In this document: positions 36,505-45,621 of the stretch, in pieces | How positions within the stretch are numbered: position 1 is the first letter of the stretch | Layout: every line of letters begins with the position of its first letter | Source of the DNA: Pedobacter ghigonis | GTDB taxonomy: Bacteria > Bacteroidota > Bacteroidia > Sphingobacteriales > Sphingobacteriaceae | DNA length: 64,000 bases | Direction: 5' to 3' | Assembly: GCF_903166585.1 (NCBI RefSeq) | Contig: NZ_CAESCM010000006.1 | Span: 234,943 to 298,942, forward strand | Notes under the pieces: generated by a model | Told to the model about the DNA's origin: nothing | The model's input: the letters and a program-made list of their open reading frames with translations, nothing else | Database searches by the model: none | Position numbers and translations under genes: made by a program

Positions 36505-37107
36505 TTATAGCATAAAACTAAAGCCTATTCTTCCGTCAACCCCGAAATAGGTTTCATATTTATTGATGCGCACAGTTGGACCTAATGACAATTCGAAATT
36601 TGTTTTCTTACCAATACTACGCTGAAAACCCCACTGTGGTGTAATTCCGATTTCAAAATCGATTACGTTATATTGACTAACATTACCCTCTTTAAGAAAG
36701 GGAGAAAAATAAGTGGCTACATCGAGACCAAAATAATTAGAGGCATTATTAATGGTTTTTTTGCCCTTTTTTATTCTGTTTTCAAAATTGTAATATTTCC
36801 TGATTCCGGCATATAAGTTTGGCGAAAGATCAAAATACGTTTTGGTATCACTTCCAGCCATATAATTGTAATTATACTCTATCAAAAAGGTGCCGGCAAT
36901 ACCCGCGCCTACATAGACAGTGGTTAATTTTCCTATCTTTTGCTCTCTCTCATAATGTACCGACAAGAGGTTTAGCCTTATTTTATTTAATGACTTTACT
37001 TCAGTAGGTTGAACTGTTTTTGTACTGTCTTGTGCATGCGTTTTTCCGAAAATGGCTAAACAAATTAACATTAAAGTGATTGTTTTGATTGCGTTTTTAG
37101 ATTTCAT
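36505..37107 (-). CDS. Exported beta-barrel-like hypothetical protein
   Basis: A 200-aa protein with signal peptide MKSKNAIKTITLMLICLAIF, continuing GKTHA and cleaved before QD. The rest alternates hydrophobic and polar residues and ends in F (FSFML), as in outer-membrane beta-barrels. Segments such as VYVGAGIAGTFLIEYNYNYM and SLGPTVRINKYETYFG support small-barrel architecture. No family can be assigned with confidence. It lies between the MFS exporter and the acetyltransferase on the same strand. Confidence 0.68.
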   Translation of the reverse strand: MKSKNAIKTITLMLICLAIFGKTHAQDSTKTVQPTEVKSLNKIRLNLLSVHYEREQKIGKLTTVYVGAGIAGTFLIEYNYNYMAGSDTKTYFDLSPNLYAGIRKYYNFENRIKKGKKTINNASNYFGLDVATYFSPFLKEGNVSQYNVIDFEIGITPQWGFQRSIGKKTNFELSLGPTVRINKYETYFGVDGRIGFSFML

Positions 37108-37121
37108 AAAAGATTGTTGAT

Positions 37122-38285
37122 TTAAGGTTTGAATTTTTTTTGTCCGTAAAATTTATAAATTAAAATGTTAATTAGTGTAATGCCTGTCATGCCATAACAG
37201 AATAGGGTCCAGCCGCCTTGCCCCCAGAGCCAAAGGCCCAATGCCGAACCACAGCTCGCCCCGATAAAACTTACAGACATAAATATGGTGTTTAGTCGGT
37301 TTCTTGCTTCGGGTATTAAGGTGTAAATGCGCGTTTGGTTGGTTACATGGATAGCCTGCTGAGCAATATCAATTAAGACGATTCCGATTATAAATAAGTA
37401 TAAATGACTGCCTGTGAAATAAAACAAAGCTATACTTGCCAGTTGAAGGATAAAGCCAATCATCAGGTTTTTGCGTGGATTGCCACCATCACTTAATTTA
37501 CCAACCAGGGGAGCCGCCAAAGCACCTGCCGCACCTGCAATTCCAAATAAACCAATTTGTAGCGTTTGGAAATTAAACGGTGGGTTGGCCAGAAACAGCA
37601 CCATGGTAGTCCAAAAGGCACTGATAATGGCAAAAGCCAAAAAGTTAATGATCGAAGTTTCTCTTAATGCCGGCTGGGTTTTGATGTAGCCAAGCATAGA
37701 GCGCATTAATTCTTTATAAGTGCCTTTAAAAGCTGGGTAACTTTGCGGGAAGCGTTTGGCCATTAGTATAATTAACAAAGCACAAATGGCGGCAGCAATG
37801 TAGTAAACAGCCCGCCAGTCTAGCCAAAAGCCAATACTTCCGCTAACTGCCCGTGATGCCAGGATGCCTACCAGTAAGCCACTCATAATCATGCCGATAT
37901 TGGCTCCGCGGTTTTCGTCGGTACTCAGGTTAGCAGCCAGTGGTAAAATAAGCTGCGGTACAATAGAACATGCACCAATAAGCACCGAGGCAATTTCCAA
38001 TACGAAAAAAGTACGTGAAAGCGCTGCAAGCAGCAATGCGAAAATAGCCAGACCGGTAATGATCAGGATCTGTTTTTTTCTTTCAAACATATCGCCGAGT
38101 GGCACCAAAAGAAAAAGACCTAAAGCATAACCGATCTGCGTGAGGTAGGTAATTCTACCTGCATTGGTTTCGGTGAGATTGAAATCTTTGGCAATTAATA
38201 CCACCAATGGCTGGCAATAATAAATGTTGGCAACTATAAGACCTGTGCAAAAGGCCATTAGGATAATATCGGCGCGCTTTAACAT
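37122..38285 (-). CDS. MFS transporter
   Basis: A 387-aa major-facilitator protein with about 12 membrane segments. The loop motif between TM2 and TM3 is PLGDMFERKKQIL (DRxGRR-like A-motif), near residue 63. A second loop with LVGKLSDGGNPRK precedes TM8. The sequence resembles DHA1-type drug or metabolite exporters of Bacteroidota. The substrate is unknown. An inverted-repeat spacer separates it from the upstream carboxylase gene. Confidence 0.88.
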   Translation of the reverse strand: MLKRADIILMAFCTGLIVANIYYCQPLVVLIAKDFNLTETNAGRITYLTQIGYALGLFLLVPLGDMFERKKQILIITGLAIFALLLAALSRTFFVLEIASVLIGACSIVPQLILPLAANLSTDENRGANIGMIMSGLLVGILASRAVSGSIGFWLDWRAVYYIAAAICALLIILMAKRFPQSYPAFKGTYKELMRSMLGYIKTQPALRETSIINFLAFAIISAFWTTMVLFLANPPFNFQTLQIGLFGIAGAAGALAAPLVGKLSDGGNPRKNLMIGFILQLASIALFYFTGSHLYLFIIGIVLIDIAQQAIHVTNQTRIYTLIPEARNRLNTIFMSVSFIGASCGSALGLWLWGQGGWTLFCYGMTGITLINILIYKFYGQKKFKP

Positions 38286-38326
38286 GTAAAGTAGGTAAAA
38301 TGTATTAGGTAAGGTGGATAATGTGA

Positions 38327-38413
38327 GATGGATGATGTAAAATGGATAATGGTTAATGTGATCAATCCATCTTCCATCTTACCTCATCCATATTCCATTT
38401 TACATCATCCATC
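38327..38413. repeat. Long imperfect inverted repeat of GGATGATG units
   Basis: A 26-nt arm at 38327-38352 pairs with 38388-38413 with about two mismatches, and the intervening sequence contains further GATGG/CCATC units. The whole 136-base spacer is low-complexity in character. It lies between the carboxylase stop and the MFS start, on the same strand. Confidence 0.65.
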
Positions 38414-38421
38414 TACCATCC

Positions 38422-39963
38422 TTACAAAGGTATATTTCCGTGTTTCTTCTTCGGATTATTAACCACCTTATTTTCTAACATTTTGAAAGCTTTTATCAAC
38501 TTAATGCGGGTTTGGGCAGGTTCTATTACCTCATCAACAAAACCTCGCTCGGCAGCACGGTAAGGATTGGCAAAAATATCGGAGTAAAGTTTTTCCTTCT
38601 CCAGCCATTTTTCTTCAGGATTTTCTGCTGCGGTAATTTCCCTTTTAAAGATGATTTCGGCAGCTCCTTTTGCGCCCATTACAGCAATTTCGGCGCTTGG
38701 CCATGCGTAATTCATATCTGCTCCGATGTGTTTGCTGTTCATCACATCGTAAGCACCACCATAAGCTTTTCTGGTAATTACAGTAATACGGGGTACTGTG
38801 GCTTCGCTAAAGGCATACAATAATTTAGCGCCGTTGCTGATAATACCATTCCACTCCTGGTCGGTTCCGGGCAGAAAGCCAGGCACATCTTCAAATACCA
38901 ACAGCGGAATGTTAAAGCAATCGCAGAAGCGAACAAACCGCGCAGCTTTGGTAGATGAATTGCTGTCTAAAACCCCAGCCAAATAGGCAGGTTGATTAGC
39001 CACAATACCGATACTACGTCCGGCCAGGCGGGCAAAACCCACTACAATATTTTCGGCAAAAGCGGCATGTACCTCTAAAAAACTATCCGCATCAGCAACA
39101 ACCGAAATTACCTCGCGGATATCGTATGGCTGTGATGCATTTTGTGGCATAAAGGTATTCAGCCCTGGCCGGCTTTCATCAGTAGGCTGGTAGGGCAGGT
39201 GGCTGGCTATTTCTTCGCAATTTTGCGGCATATAGCTTAATAGTTTCTTTACATGGTTAATGGCTTCAATTTCGTTGGCACAGGCAAAATGCGTAACCCC
39301 CGATTTTGTAGCATGGGTGGCTGCACCGCCGAGCTCTTCGGAAGTTACCTCTTCGTGTGTTACGGTTTTAACCACATTGGGGCCGGTAACAAACATATAC
39401 GAGGTGTTTTCGACCATCAAAATAAAATCGGTTATGGCTGGCGAATAAACGGCACCACCTGCACATGGTCCCATAATGGCCGATAGTTGAGGAATTACTC
39501 CCGAGGCCTGCACGTTCTTGTAAAAAATATCGGCATAGCCACCTAAAGAAACCACACCTTCCTGAATACGTGCTCCACCACTATCGTTTAAGCCAATTAA
39601 CGGTGCTCCGTTTTTCATGGCCATATCCATCAGTTTGCAAATTTTTTCGGCATGTGTTTCGGATAAAGAGCCGCCAAACACGGTGAAATCCTGTGAAAAA
39701 ACATAGGTTAATCTTCCGTTTATCGTGCCGTAACCGGTAACCACGCCATCACCCAGGTATTTTTCGGCTTCCATACCAAAATCGGTACTGCGGTGGGTAA
39801 CCATCATGCCAATTTCTTCAAAACTACCTTCGTCTAGTAAGAAATGAATGCGCTCGCGGGCAGTAAGTTTACCTTTCTTATGCTGACTATCTATTCTGGA
39901 TTGCCCGCCACCAAGGTTAGCCTGTTTTATTTTATCCTGAAGTAATGCTATTTTTTTATCCAT
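38422..39963 (-). CDS. Acyl-CoA carboxylase beta subunit (propionyl-CoA carboxylase-type)
   Basis: The carboxyltransferase subunit that moves CO2 from biotin to an acyl-CoA, probably propionyl-CoA. The 513-aa crotonase-like protein has two halves. The N-terminal one contains [32 protein letters not shown] and [13 protein letters not shown]. The C-terminal one contains [20 protein letters not shown] and [15 protein letters not shown] with [10 protein letters not shown]. It is not adjacent to a biotin carboxylase or biotin carrier gene, which would have to be encoded elsewhere. A pccB-like role is most likely; a methylmalonyl-CoA decarboxylase subunit is the alternative. Confidence 0.88.
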   Translation of the reverse strand: MDKKIALLQDKIKQANLGGGQSRIDSQHKKGKLTARERIHFLLDEGSFEEIGMMVTHRSTDFGMEAEKYLGDGVVTGYGTINGRLTYVFSQDFTVFGGSLSETHAEKICKLMDMAMKNGAPLIGLNDSGGARIQEGVVSLGGYADIFYKNVQASGVIPQLSAIMGPCAGGAVYSPAITDFILMVENTSYMFVTGPNVVKTVTHEEVTSEELGGAATHATKSGVTHFACANEIEAINHVKKLLSYMPQNCEEIASHLPYQPTDESRPGLNTFMPQNASQPYDIREVISVVADADSFLEVHAAFAENIVVGFARLAGRSIGIVANQPAYLAGVLDSNSSTKAARFVRFCDCFNIPLLVFEDVPGFLPGTDQEWNGIISNGAKLLYAFSEATVPRITVITRKAYGGAYDVMNSKHIGADMNYAWPSAEIAVMGAKGAAEIIFKREITAAENPEEKWLEKEKLYSDIFANPYRAAERGFVDEVIEPAQTRIKLIKAFKMLENKVVNNPKKKHGNIPL

Positions 39964-40159
39964 TGCCTAACGATGAGATTTTAAATTTAAAAATTAACAA
40001 CGGTATTGCAAGGATAGTGGATATAATTTCATCCAGTGGCTATTGCAATTGATTAAATGATCTGTTTGCACCAACTTTTAAAAAGCTGGCAGACTTGAAA
40101 ATAGCGACTAAACGACCGTCGATTTTTAGTATATTACATTTTTTTTACAGCTTATCGCA

Positions 40160-40188
40160 TTGAAAAACCAAATATCCGTTTATTTTTG
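40160..40188 (+). promoter_or_regulatory. Bacteroidota-type promoter TTG-N18-TATTTTTG
   Basis: A TTG at 40160-40162 lies 18 bases before TATTTTTG (40181-40188), a full match to TAnnTTTG. It is 36 bases before the start of the small exported protein gene. Together these make a good candidate promoter. Confidence 0.5.
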
Positions 40189-40223
40189 TAACGTTACATT
40201 AGAATAAGATTAGAAATCAATCG

Positions 40224-40568
40224 ATGTTTTTAAGGAAGTACAAATATTTAATCGTGTCAGCATTCATGTTTATCTTCATGGCGAAGATGGGCATTTCTGG
40301 TGCGCCGGTATTTTGTACCAGCATTGATAAGGAAATTATGAACGCCGTAATCATGCAAATTGAGTTAGAGCATGAAGGCGGAAAAGATGCCGCCAAAGAC
40401 ACCGCGAAATTTACCGATTTCAAACTTATTGAACTTAACCATCCTATTTTTGCTTACGAGTTCTCTTCGAGTCATTTCTTTTTGAAGAGCAGTTTTATAG
40501 AGCATTTCAAGCGGTATGTAGATCCATATCACCCTACTGTTCCAACACCCCCACCTAACGTTATCTAG
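40224..40568 (+). CDS. Small exported hypothetical protein
   Basis: A 114-aa protein of no family I recognise. The N-terminus (MFLRKYKYLIVSAFMFIFMA) is a signal peptide or membrane anchor. The remainder is polar, with EHEGGKDAAKDTAKFTDFK, an aromatic stretch FAYEFSSSHFFLKSSF and a proline-rich end PYHPTVPTPPPNVI. It has its own promoter-like sequence and precedes the SulP-carbonic anhydrase operon by 126 bases on the same strand. A link to that operon is possible but unproven. Confidence 0.6.
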   Translation: MFLRKYKYLIVSAFMFIFMAKMGISGAPVFCTSIDKEIMNAVIMQIELEHEGGKDAAKDTAKFTDFKLIELNHPIFAYEFSSSHFFLKSSFIEHFKRYVDPYHPTVPTPPPNVI

Positions 40569-40694
40569 TTTTTTTCAGGATAAACCATTTTTCATTATCT
40601 GATGCTACACTGCATTGAGGTAGTGGCCAGGTTATGGCATTTTGGTTTTCCGCACGATTTTATTCGTTAAAATTTACCAGATAATTATATTGTT

Positions 40695-42302
40695 ATGCAA
40701 AAGTTTAACCCGGCCTTTTCAGGTACGGATGTGAAGAAATATTTTCTTAAAAAGAATCTAAAGAAAGATTTACCCTCAAGTATTGTAGTTTTTTTAGTGG
40801 CTTTGCCGCTGTGTTTAGGTATTGCGCTTGCCTCAGGTGCCCCATTATTTGCCGGTTTAATTACCGGAATTATTGGTGGTATAGTAGTAGCCTCATGTAG
40901 TGGTTCGCAGCTCAGTGTTAGTGGTCCCGCAGCAGGCTTAACGGTTATTGTATTAGGCGCAATAACTTCTCTGGGCAATTATCAAACCTTTTTACTGGCA
41001 GTGTTTTTAGCCGGTTTTTTCCAGATGATTTTGGGACTGATAAAGGCAGGAACCATTGGAAACTACTTTCCTTCGAGTGTAATTGAAGGGATGTTGGCTG
41101 CAATTGGTATCATCCTAATATTAAAACAATTACCGCATGCTTTAGGAGTAGATAGCGATTTTAGTGGGGATGAAGGTTTTCTTCAGCAAGATCACGAAAA
41201 TACATTTTCGGCAATAACAGCAGCCCTTGGCCATTTTAGTCTGGCAGCGGTATTGATTAGTGTTATTTCGGTTGCCGTATTGTTGATTTGGCCAAAATTG
41301 AAAAAACTGAGCGTTGTGCCTGCTCCGCTAATTGTAGTAACCATTGGTGTAGTTGGAAGCCTTATTTTTGCGGGCACCAACCACGAGCTTAGGCCCGATC
41401 AGATGGTAAAGATTCCGGTAGTAAGTGGTTTTGGAGAGTTTTTGGGACTATTTTCAATGCCCGATTTTTCTGCTTTGGGCAATAAGGATGTATATATTGT
41501 AGCTTTAACCATTGCGGTGGTTGCGAGTTTAGAAACCTTGTTAAGTATCGAAGCCATTGATAAGATCGATCCGATTAAGCGTGTATCGCCTACAAACAGA
41601 GAATTAGTTGCACAAGGTATTGGTAACATGACCAGCGGGATGTTAGGTGGTTTGCCTTTAACATCAGTAATTGTACGTAGTTCGGCAAATACCAATGCTG
41701 GCGCGAGAACCAAAATGTCGGCCATTTTTCATGGTATCTGGTTATTGCTATCGTTGTTGTTTATTCCACAGGTGATTAACATGATTCCGCTTTCTTGTTT
41801 GGCGGCAATTCTTTTGGTAACCGGCTATAAACTAACCAGGATAAGCCTTTTCAAACACATGTACCACAAAGGCTGGGATCAGTTTGTGCCGTTTGTGGTA
41901 ACAGTAGTTGCTGTAATTTTTACCGACTTGTTAAAAGGTGTGGCAGTAGGTATGTTGGTTTCTGTTTTCTACCTGCTTCGTACCAATATGCGTAATCCCT
42001 TCTTTTACCGCATTACCAACGAAGGCGATAAGAAACACATCCGGATTAAACTGGCCGAAGAGGTTTCCTTTTTAAACAAAGCTGCAATACAGGTGGTATT
42101 AACGAATATACCGAAAGAAACAAATGTGATTATTGATGGTACCAATGCCCGTTTTATTGATCCGGATGTTTTGGAAACCATTTTCAATTATAAGCATAAT
42201 GCCTACACTAAAGGGATTATTGTAACCCTCGAAAACATACAGAAGCATTATGCTGTTCCTAAATTAAATATTAAAGTAGAAGAAGATATAAATAAATTAT
42301 AG
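40695..42302 (+). CDS. SulP family anion (probable bicarbonate) transporter
   Basis: A 535-aa inner-membrane transporter. About ten or more hydrophobic segments include VALPLCLGIALASGAPLFAG and GIIGGIVVASCSGSQLSVSG, with the SulP signature region near residues 25-70. A shortened STAS-like domain follows at about 445-520 (TNIPKETNVIIDGTNARFID). The carbonic anhydrase gene starts two bases after the stop. This neighbour suggests that the substrate is bicarbonate rather than sulfate. That is inference. Confidence 0.88.
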   Translation: MQKFNPAFSGTDVKKYFLKKNLKKDLPSSIVVFLVALPLCLGIALASGAPLFAGLITGIIGGIVVASCSGSQLSVSGPAAGLTVIVLGAITSLGNYQTFLLAVFLAGFFQMILGLIKAGTIGNYFPSSVIEGMLAAIGIILILKQLPHALGVDSDFSGDEGFLQQDHENTFSAITAALGHFSLAAVLISVISVAVLLIWPKLKKLSVVPAPLIVVTIGVVGSLIFAGTNHELRPDQMVKIPVVSGFGEFLGLFSMPDFSALGNKDVYIVALTIAVVASLETLLSIEAIDKIDPIKRVSPTNRELVAQGIGNMTSGMLGGLPLTSVIVRSSANTNAGARTKMSAIFHGIWLLLSLLFIPQVINMIPLSCLAAILLVTGYKLTRISLFKHMYHKGWDQFVPFVVTVVAVIFTDLLKGVAVGMLVSVFYLLRTNMRNPFFYRITNEGDKKHIRIKLAEEVSFLNKAAIQVVLTNIPKETNVIIDGTNARFIDPDVLETIFNYKHNAYTKGIIVTLENIQKHYAVPKLNIKVEEDINKL

Positions 42303-42304
42303 TT

Positions 42305-42961
42305 ATGTGCGCCAAAACAATTGAAACACAAGATATAACATACGATAGTCTGTTACAAGGTAATAGAGATTGGGTTAAAGATATGATCGATAACGACCCT
42401 TCTTTTTTCGATAAACTTTCAGCAGGTCAGAGCCCGCCGGTATTGTGGATTGGCTGCTCGGATAGCCGTGTACCCGCAAACCAGATTACAAACACTAAAC
42501 CAGGTGATGTTTTTGTTCACCGCAATATTGCCAATGTGGTAGTGCATACCGATATGAATTTACTTTCGGTACTCGATTATTCAATTAATGTTTTAAAAGT
42601 TAAACATGTAATTGTTTGCGGTCATTATGGTTGTGGTGGTGTTAAAGCTGCCCTTGGCAACAAACAAGTTGGTATTATCGATAACTGGTTAAGAAACATC
42701 CGCGATGTATACCGTACCCACGAACGCGAAATGTCGACCATTAAAGATGAGAATCAGCGTTTTGACCGTTTGGTTGAGTTGAATGCTATCGAAGGAGCAT
42801 CAAATGTGATGAATACTTCTATTGTACAAAGTGCATGGGCAAACGGCCAGGAGTTGGCGGTTCATGCCTGGGTATATAGTTTAAAAACGGGACTAATTAA
42901 AGATCTTAAAGTAACAAGTACAGGTCTTGATGATGTTTCTGCCGCTTTTAAAGTAAGTTAA
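42305..42961 (+). CDS. can: Beta-class carbonic anhydrase
   Basis: A 218-aa cytosolic zinc enzyme that interconverts CO2 and bicarbonate. The zinc ligands are in WIGCSDSRVPANQ (Cys, with the Asp/Arg dyad) and VIVCGHYGCGGVKAAL (His and Cys). Length and sequence resemble E. coli Can. It forms an operon with the upstream SulP transporter, consistent with bicarbonate supply for carboxylation reactions. Tandem terminators follow the stop. Confidence 0.93.
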   Translation: MCAKTIETQDITYDSLLQGNRDWVKDMIDNDPSFFDKLSAGQSPPVLWIGCSDSRVPANQITNTKPGDVFVHRNIANVVVHTDMNLLSVLDYSINVLKVKHVIVCGHYGCGGVKAALGNKQVGIIDNWLRNIRDVYRTHEREMSTIKDENQRFDRLVELNAIEGASNVMNTSIVQSAWANGQELAVHAWVYSLKTGLIKDLKVTSTGLDDVSAAFKVS

Positions 42962-42962
42962 A

Positions 42963-43025
42963 AACATCTTTTAGATGTTATTTTTTAGTTGTTAGGAAAG
43001 CCCGGATTTATCCGGGCTTTATTTT
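42963..43025 (+). terminator. Tandem terminators after carbonic anhydrase
   Basis: The first stem AACATCT/AGATGTT (42963-42979) is followed by A and a T-run. The second stem AAAGCCCGGA/TCCGGGCTTT (42997-43020) has a 4-nt loop and ends in ATTTTT. The second is symmetric and can also terminate the convergent small gene, whose stop codon it overlaps. Confidence 0.8.
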
Positions 43026-43279
43026 TCTGTACTGTTGGGCATATTACCTGCATGTCCTTTATTACCCTTTTCGGCATCAGTTCTGGCTTCTTCCGAACCA
43101 AAATCTCCCATTCCGAAATCGCGGCCCAGGTTGCCCGCTTCGGTTTCTACAGTATTCTTTTTCGCTTTATCATTGCTGCGGTGGCGCGGCACCTGCTGAT
43201 CGGGCATATTGCTTTGATCTGCCGTATTTTCGATGTTTTTATTGCCGAGATTTTCGTTGTTTTCTTTTTGGTTTTCCAT
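43019..43279 (-). CDS. Small hydrophilic hypothetical protein
   Basis: An 86-aa, very polar protein rich in Asn, Glu, Lys and Gly (MENQKENNENLGNKNIENT near the N-terminus, GDFGSEEARTDAEKGNKG near the C-terminus). It has no hydrophobic segment and is probably disordered. Similar small 'stress-type' hydrophilic proteins are common in Sphingobacteriaceae, but I do not recognise a family. The opposite-strand frame at 42989-43288 is rejected. Confidence 0.55.
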   Translation of the reverse strand: MENQKENNENLGNKNIENTADQSNMPDQQVPRHRSNDKAKKNTVETEAGNLGRDFGMGDFGSEEARTDAEKGNKGHAGNMPNSTEK

Positions 43280-43435
43280 GAGCTGTAGCTGAGTTGTTTA
43301 TATCAAAACACTGCAAAAACAGATTGGTTTTAGCTTCCTGATTGGAACAATCGAACTTAATGTCGAGCGCATGCTTTTTCCAGGTTACAACAGGGAGTTT
43401 TAGTGCTTAAACACCTTCAGGAGCAGGAAGCCGGA

Positions 43436-44164
43436 TTAATGTTTGAAAACAACGTATACCAGTAATCCTAAAAATATGGTACAAGCCGTAAAAGTAAATA
43501 CTCCAAGAATATAACCGCCCAAAGCTTTCAGGTAATTGATATATTTACCTTTTTCAAAAAACTGCCCCACAGCCCAGGTAAAGTAGATCATAAAAAGCAT
43601 CCCGGAATATTTCATAAGATGGGTATGGATGAGTCCTTCAATTATGGCAAAAAATGCAAAAATGAGCATGCCCATTCCTTGCAGAAAGCACAAAAGAATG
43701 AGTAACTCGAAGAAATTATAATCATATTTCCTGAAAAAGAGTTTCAGCCATAATGCCGAAAACACCCCTATAATGATATTGGCATAACCATAGTGGCTCT
43801 GCACCCATTCGTTAATCGGGTTTATGGCTGCAGTTTTGGTTCTGTCGAAATTAAAGTAACCTTCTTCAATGTGGAAAAAGTGGTTAATTAATGTATAAAT
43901 TAAAGAGGTTACAATAACAAATACAATTGGTTTAACCAGTCGGCTTCTGTTGTTGGAAATGAAATTCCGGATGGTTTGTCCGGGCCTGATTAATAGCTCT
44001 TTAATGGTATAAAATATCCCCTTTTCTAAATGTAGAATGTGTTCTATTTCATGCTGGATATAATGCCGGTCGATTCTTTTAAGTTTGGCCGGTTCGCCAC
44101 ATTTACCACAGTAGTTCTCAGGTACGTCCTGATTGCAGCTGTTACAGATTGCCATCATTGCCAA
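43436..44164 (-). CDS. DUF3667 domain-containing membrane protein
   Basis: A 242-aa inner-membrane protein. The N-terminal zinc ribbon (CNSCNQDVPENYCGKCGEP, four cysteines at about 7-22) is followed by a helical segment HYIQHEIEHILHLEKGIFYT. The typical DUF3667 segment LLIRPGQTIRNFISNNRSRL comes next, then four or five transmembrane helices. Function is unknown. It begins immediately after the stop of the 84-aa membrane protein gene, so the two are probably cotranscribed. Confidence 0.85.
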   Translation of the reverse strand: MAMMAICNSCNQDVPENYCGKCGEPAKLKRIDRHYIQHEIEHILHLEKGIFYTIKELLIRPGQTIRNFISNNRSRLVKPIVFVIVTSLIYTLINHFFHIEEGYFNFDRTKTAAINPINEWVQSHYGYANIIIGVFSALWLKLFFRKYDYNFFELLILLCFLQGMGMLIFAFFAIIEGLIHTHLMKYSGMLFMIYFTWAVGQFFEKGKYINYLKALGGYILGVFTFTACTIFLGLLVYVVFKH

Positions 44165-44419
44165 TTAATTTTGATTGCGCGATTTTATTTCTTTATTCAC
44201 TTCAACCAGGCTGTTAATGGCCGGTAAAAAGGTGATGGGTACTGCAATCAGAATGGCCACAAATGGAATAGCCGATTTCGATTTAAATATGAACAGGTAA
44301 ATTACTGCGAACAGCAACAATAGCCAAACAATTGCACCTGCAATAATTACAGACTTTAATTTTGCTTTGTTTTTGTTTAATTCGGAGAAGTCTAGTTTAG
44401 ATAGTTGTTCTGCTGCCAT
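44165..44419 (-). CDS. Small two-TM membrane protein
   Basis: An 84-aa protein with two hydrophobic helices (IIAGAIVWLLLLFAVIYLFIF at about 26-46 and IPFVAILIAVPITFLPAI at about 52-69) separated by a short loop. It ends in a charged tail. No family recognised. It is directly upstream of the DUF3667 gene with no intervening base, which suggests a shared transcript and possibly a shared complex. Confidence 0.6.
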   Translation of the reverse strand: MAAEQLSKLDFSELNKNKAKLKSVIIAGAIVWLLLLFAVIYLFIFKSKSAIPFVAILIAVPITFLPAINSLVEVNKEIKSRNQN

Positions 44420-44506
44420 AATGATTTAGTGCTGAACAACAAAATTCAGCAATGTAATCTGAATGGCGGCTACACTTTAGTGTAATTTTGCTATTTTAGT
44501 AGTGTC

Positions 44507-45268
44507 ATGAAAGCCGATAACCACACAGGGTTACTTACCAAAAACAAAATAGAAAATGTAACTTCCGAAGATATACTCCAGTTGGATAATTATCTGGAAG
44601 CCATAAGCGCTTTCGAAAAATTAACCTATCAAAGTGTGTATGTTATCGACTATGCCGAAATGAAATTCGAATACGTATCGAGCAATCCACTTTTTCTATG
44701 CGGCCATACCGTGGCAGAGGTAATGGCTTTGGGTTATGGGTTTTACTTTAACAATGTGCCTGAAAAGGACCTGCAATTGCTGGATTTGATTAACGAAAGC
44801 GGATTCAATTTTTTTGAGAAATTACCTCTTAACGAAAAGAAGCTATACAGTATTACCTACGATTTTCATTTACTTAACAAGGGAGGAAAAGCCAGCCTGA
44901 TTAACCATAAGCTTACCCCGCTTTTTCTCAATGCCGAAGGGAAGATGTGGAAAGCCATTTGCGTGGTTTCCATTTCGGCCAATAAAACGGCAGGCAATGC
45001 AGCAATTCACAAACATGGTTCCGATCAGCTTTGGGAACTTGATGAAAAAAAACAGGTTTGGAGCAAACAGTCCAAACCGCAGCTGAGTGAGCGCGAACTC
45101 GAAGTTTTACGGTTATATGCACAAGGCTTAACCATTAACCAGATCGCCGACAAAATATTTGTTTCTCCTGATACCGTAAAGTACTACCGGCGAAAAATAT
45201 TCGAGAATTTTAGGGTTAGCAATATTGTCGAAGCACTTTCTTATGCGGTAAACAATAAAGTGATTTGA
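44507..45268 (+). CDS. LuxR-family transcriptional regulator with PAS-like domain
   Basis: A 253-aa regulator without a receiver domain. The N-terminal 170 residues look like a PAS sensor (YQSVYVIDYAEMKFEYVSSN followed by GHTVAEVMALGYGFYF). The C-terminal LuxR HTH spans about residues 188-250, with LSERELEVLRLYAQGLTINQ and VSPDTVKYYRRKIFENFRVS. It is divergent from the membrane-protein pair, with an 87-base promoter region. The ligand and targets are unknown. Confidence 0.82.
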   Translation: MKADNHTGLLTKNKIENVTSEDILQLDNYLEAISAFEKLTYQSVYVIDYAEMKFEYVSSNPLFLCGHTVAEVMALGYGFYFNNVPEKDLQLLDLINESGFNFFEKLPLNEKKLYSITYDFHLLNKGGKASLINHKLTPLFLNAEGKMWKAICVVSISANKTAGNAAIHKHGSDQLWELDEKKQVWSKQSKPQLSERELEVLRLYAQGLTINQIADKIFVSPDTVKYYRRKIFENFRVSNIVEALSYAVNNKVI

Positions 45269-45365
45269 TTTTTTCAAAATAGCTTTCCTGTTAACCTTTG
45301 CTTATCGCATTGGAATCAGCTAAGGTCCTTCGACAAGCTACCATTGACAGGCCCAATAGAAGATT

Positions 45366-45399
45366 CGTCATTGCGAGGAGGAACGACGAAGCAATCTTA
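45366..45399 (+). repeat. REP-like element CGTCATTGCGAGG
   Basis: CGTCATTGCGAGGAGGAACG, continuing ACGAAGCAATCTTA, is a second copy of the element at 19289-19314, with a small insertion. It sits in the 353-base gap 45269-45621, which otherwise holds only the palindrome and terminator listed next. Confidence 0.55.
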
Positions 45400-45450
45400 C
45401 AACGATCGCTAGTTGAAACTGGAAATAATGCTTTTTTCCACCCATAGTAG

Positions 45451-45485
45451 TAAGATTGCATGCCTGCAGCAGGCATGCAATCTTA
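45451..45485. repeat. Perfect 35-bp palindrome (17-nt arms)
   Basis: TAAGATTGCATGCCTGC (45451-45467) and GCAGGCATGCAATCTTA (45469-45485) are exact reverse complements around a single A. The flanking AAGATTGC/GCAATCTT sequence is shared with the nearby REP-like element, so it looks like a symmetric derivative. No T-run follows. Confidence 0.75.
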
Positions 45486-45573
45486 CCTCAAAATGACGGT
45501 CCTGAATGGGCTGTTATTCACATTGATTTTTATGAATAAATTACCCCTCAGGATGACATTCAAAGAAAAAAGA

Positions 45574-45600
45574 AAAACCCCCGGGCTTTCCGGAGGTTTT
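45574..45600 (-). terminator. Intrinsic terminator of pruA
   Basis: On the minus strand, AAAACCTCC pairs with a GGGGGTTTT-like arm (one mismatch), enclosing GGAAAGCCC, and leads into a T-rich stretch. It is about 22 bases beyond the pruA stop. Confidence 0.75.
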
Positions 45601-45621
45601 GATATGATGTTTCTTACTGTA

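Noticed and set aside
42989..43288. 99-aa hydrophobic plus-strand frame opposite the small hydrophilic gene
   Set aside because: It begins at the carbonic anhydrase terminators and has an unnatural Phe/Ile-rich composition. The minus-strand frame is the better gene.
45451..45485. Rho-independent terminator
   Set aside because: There is no T-run on either side, and a better terminator for pruA is present at 45574-45600.
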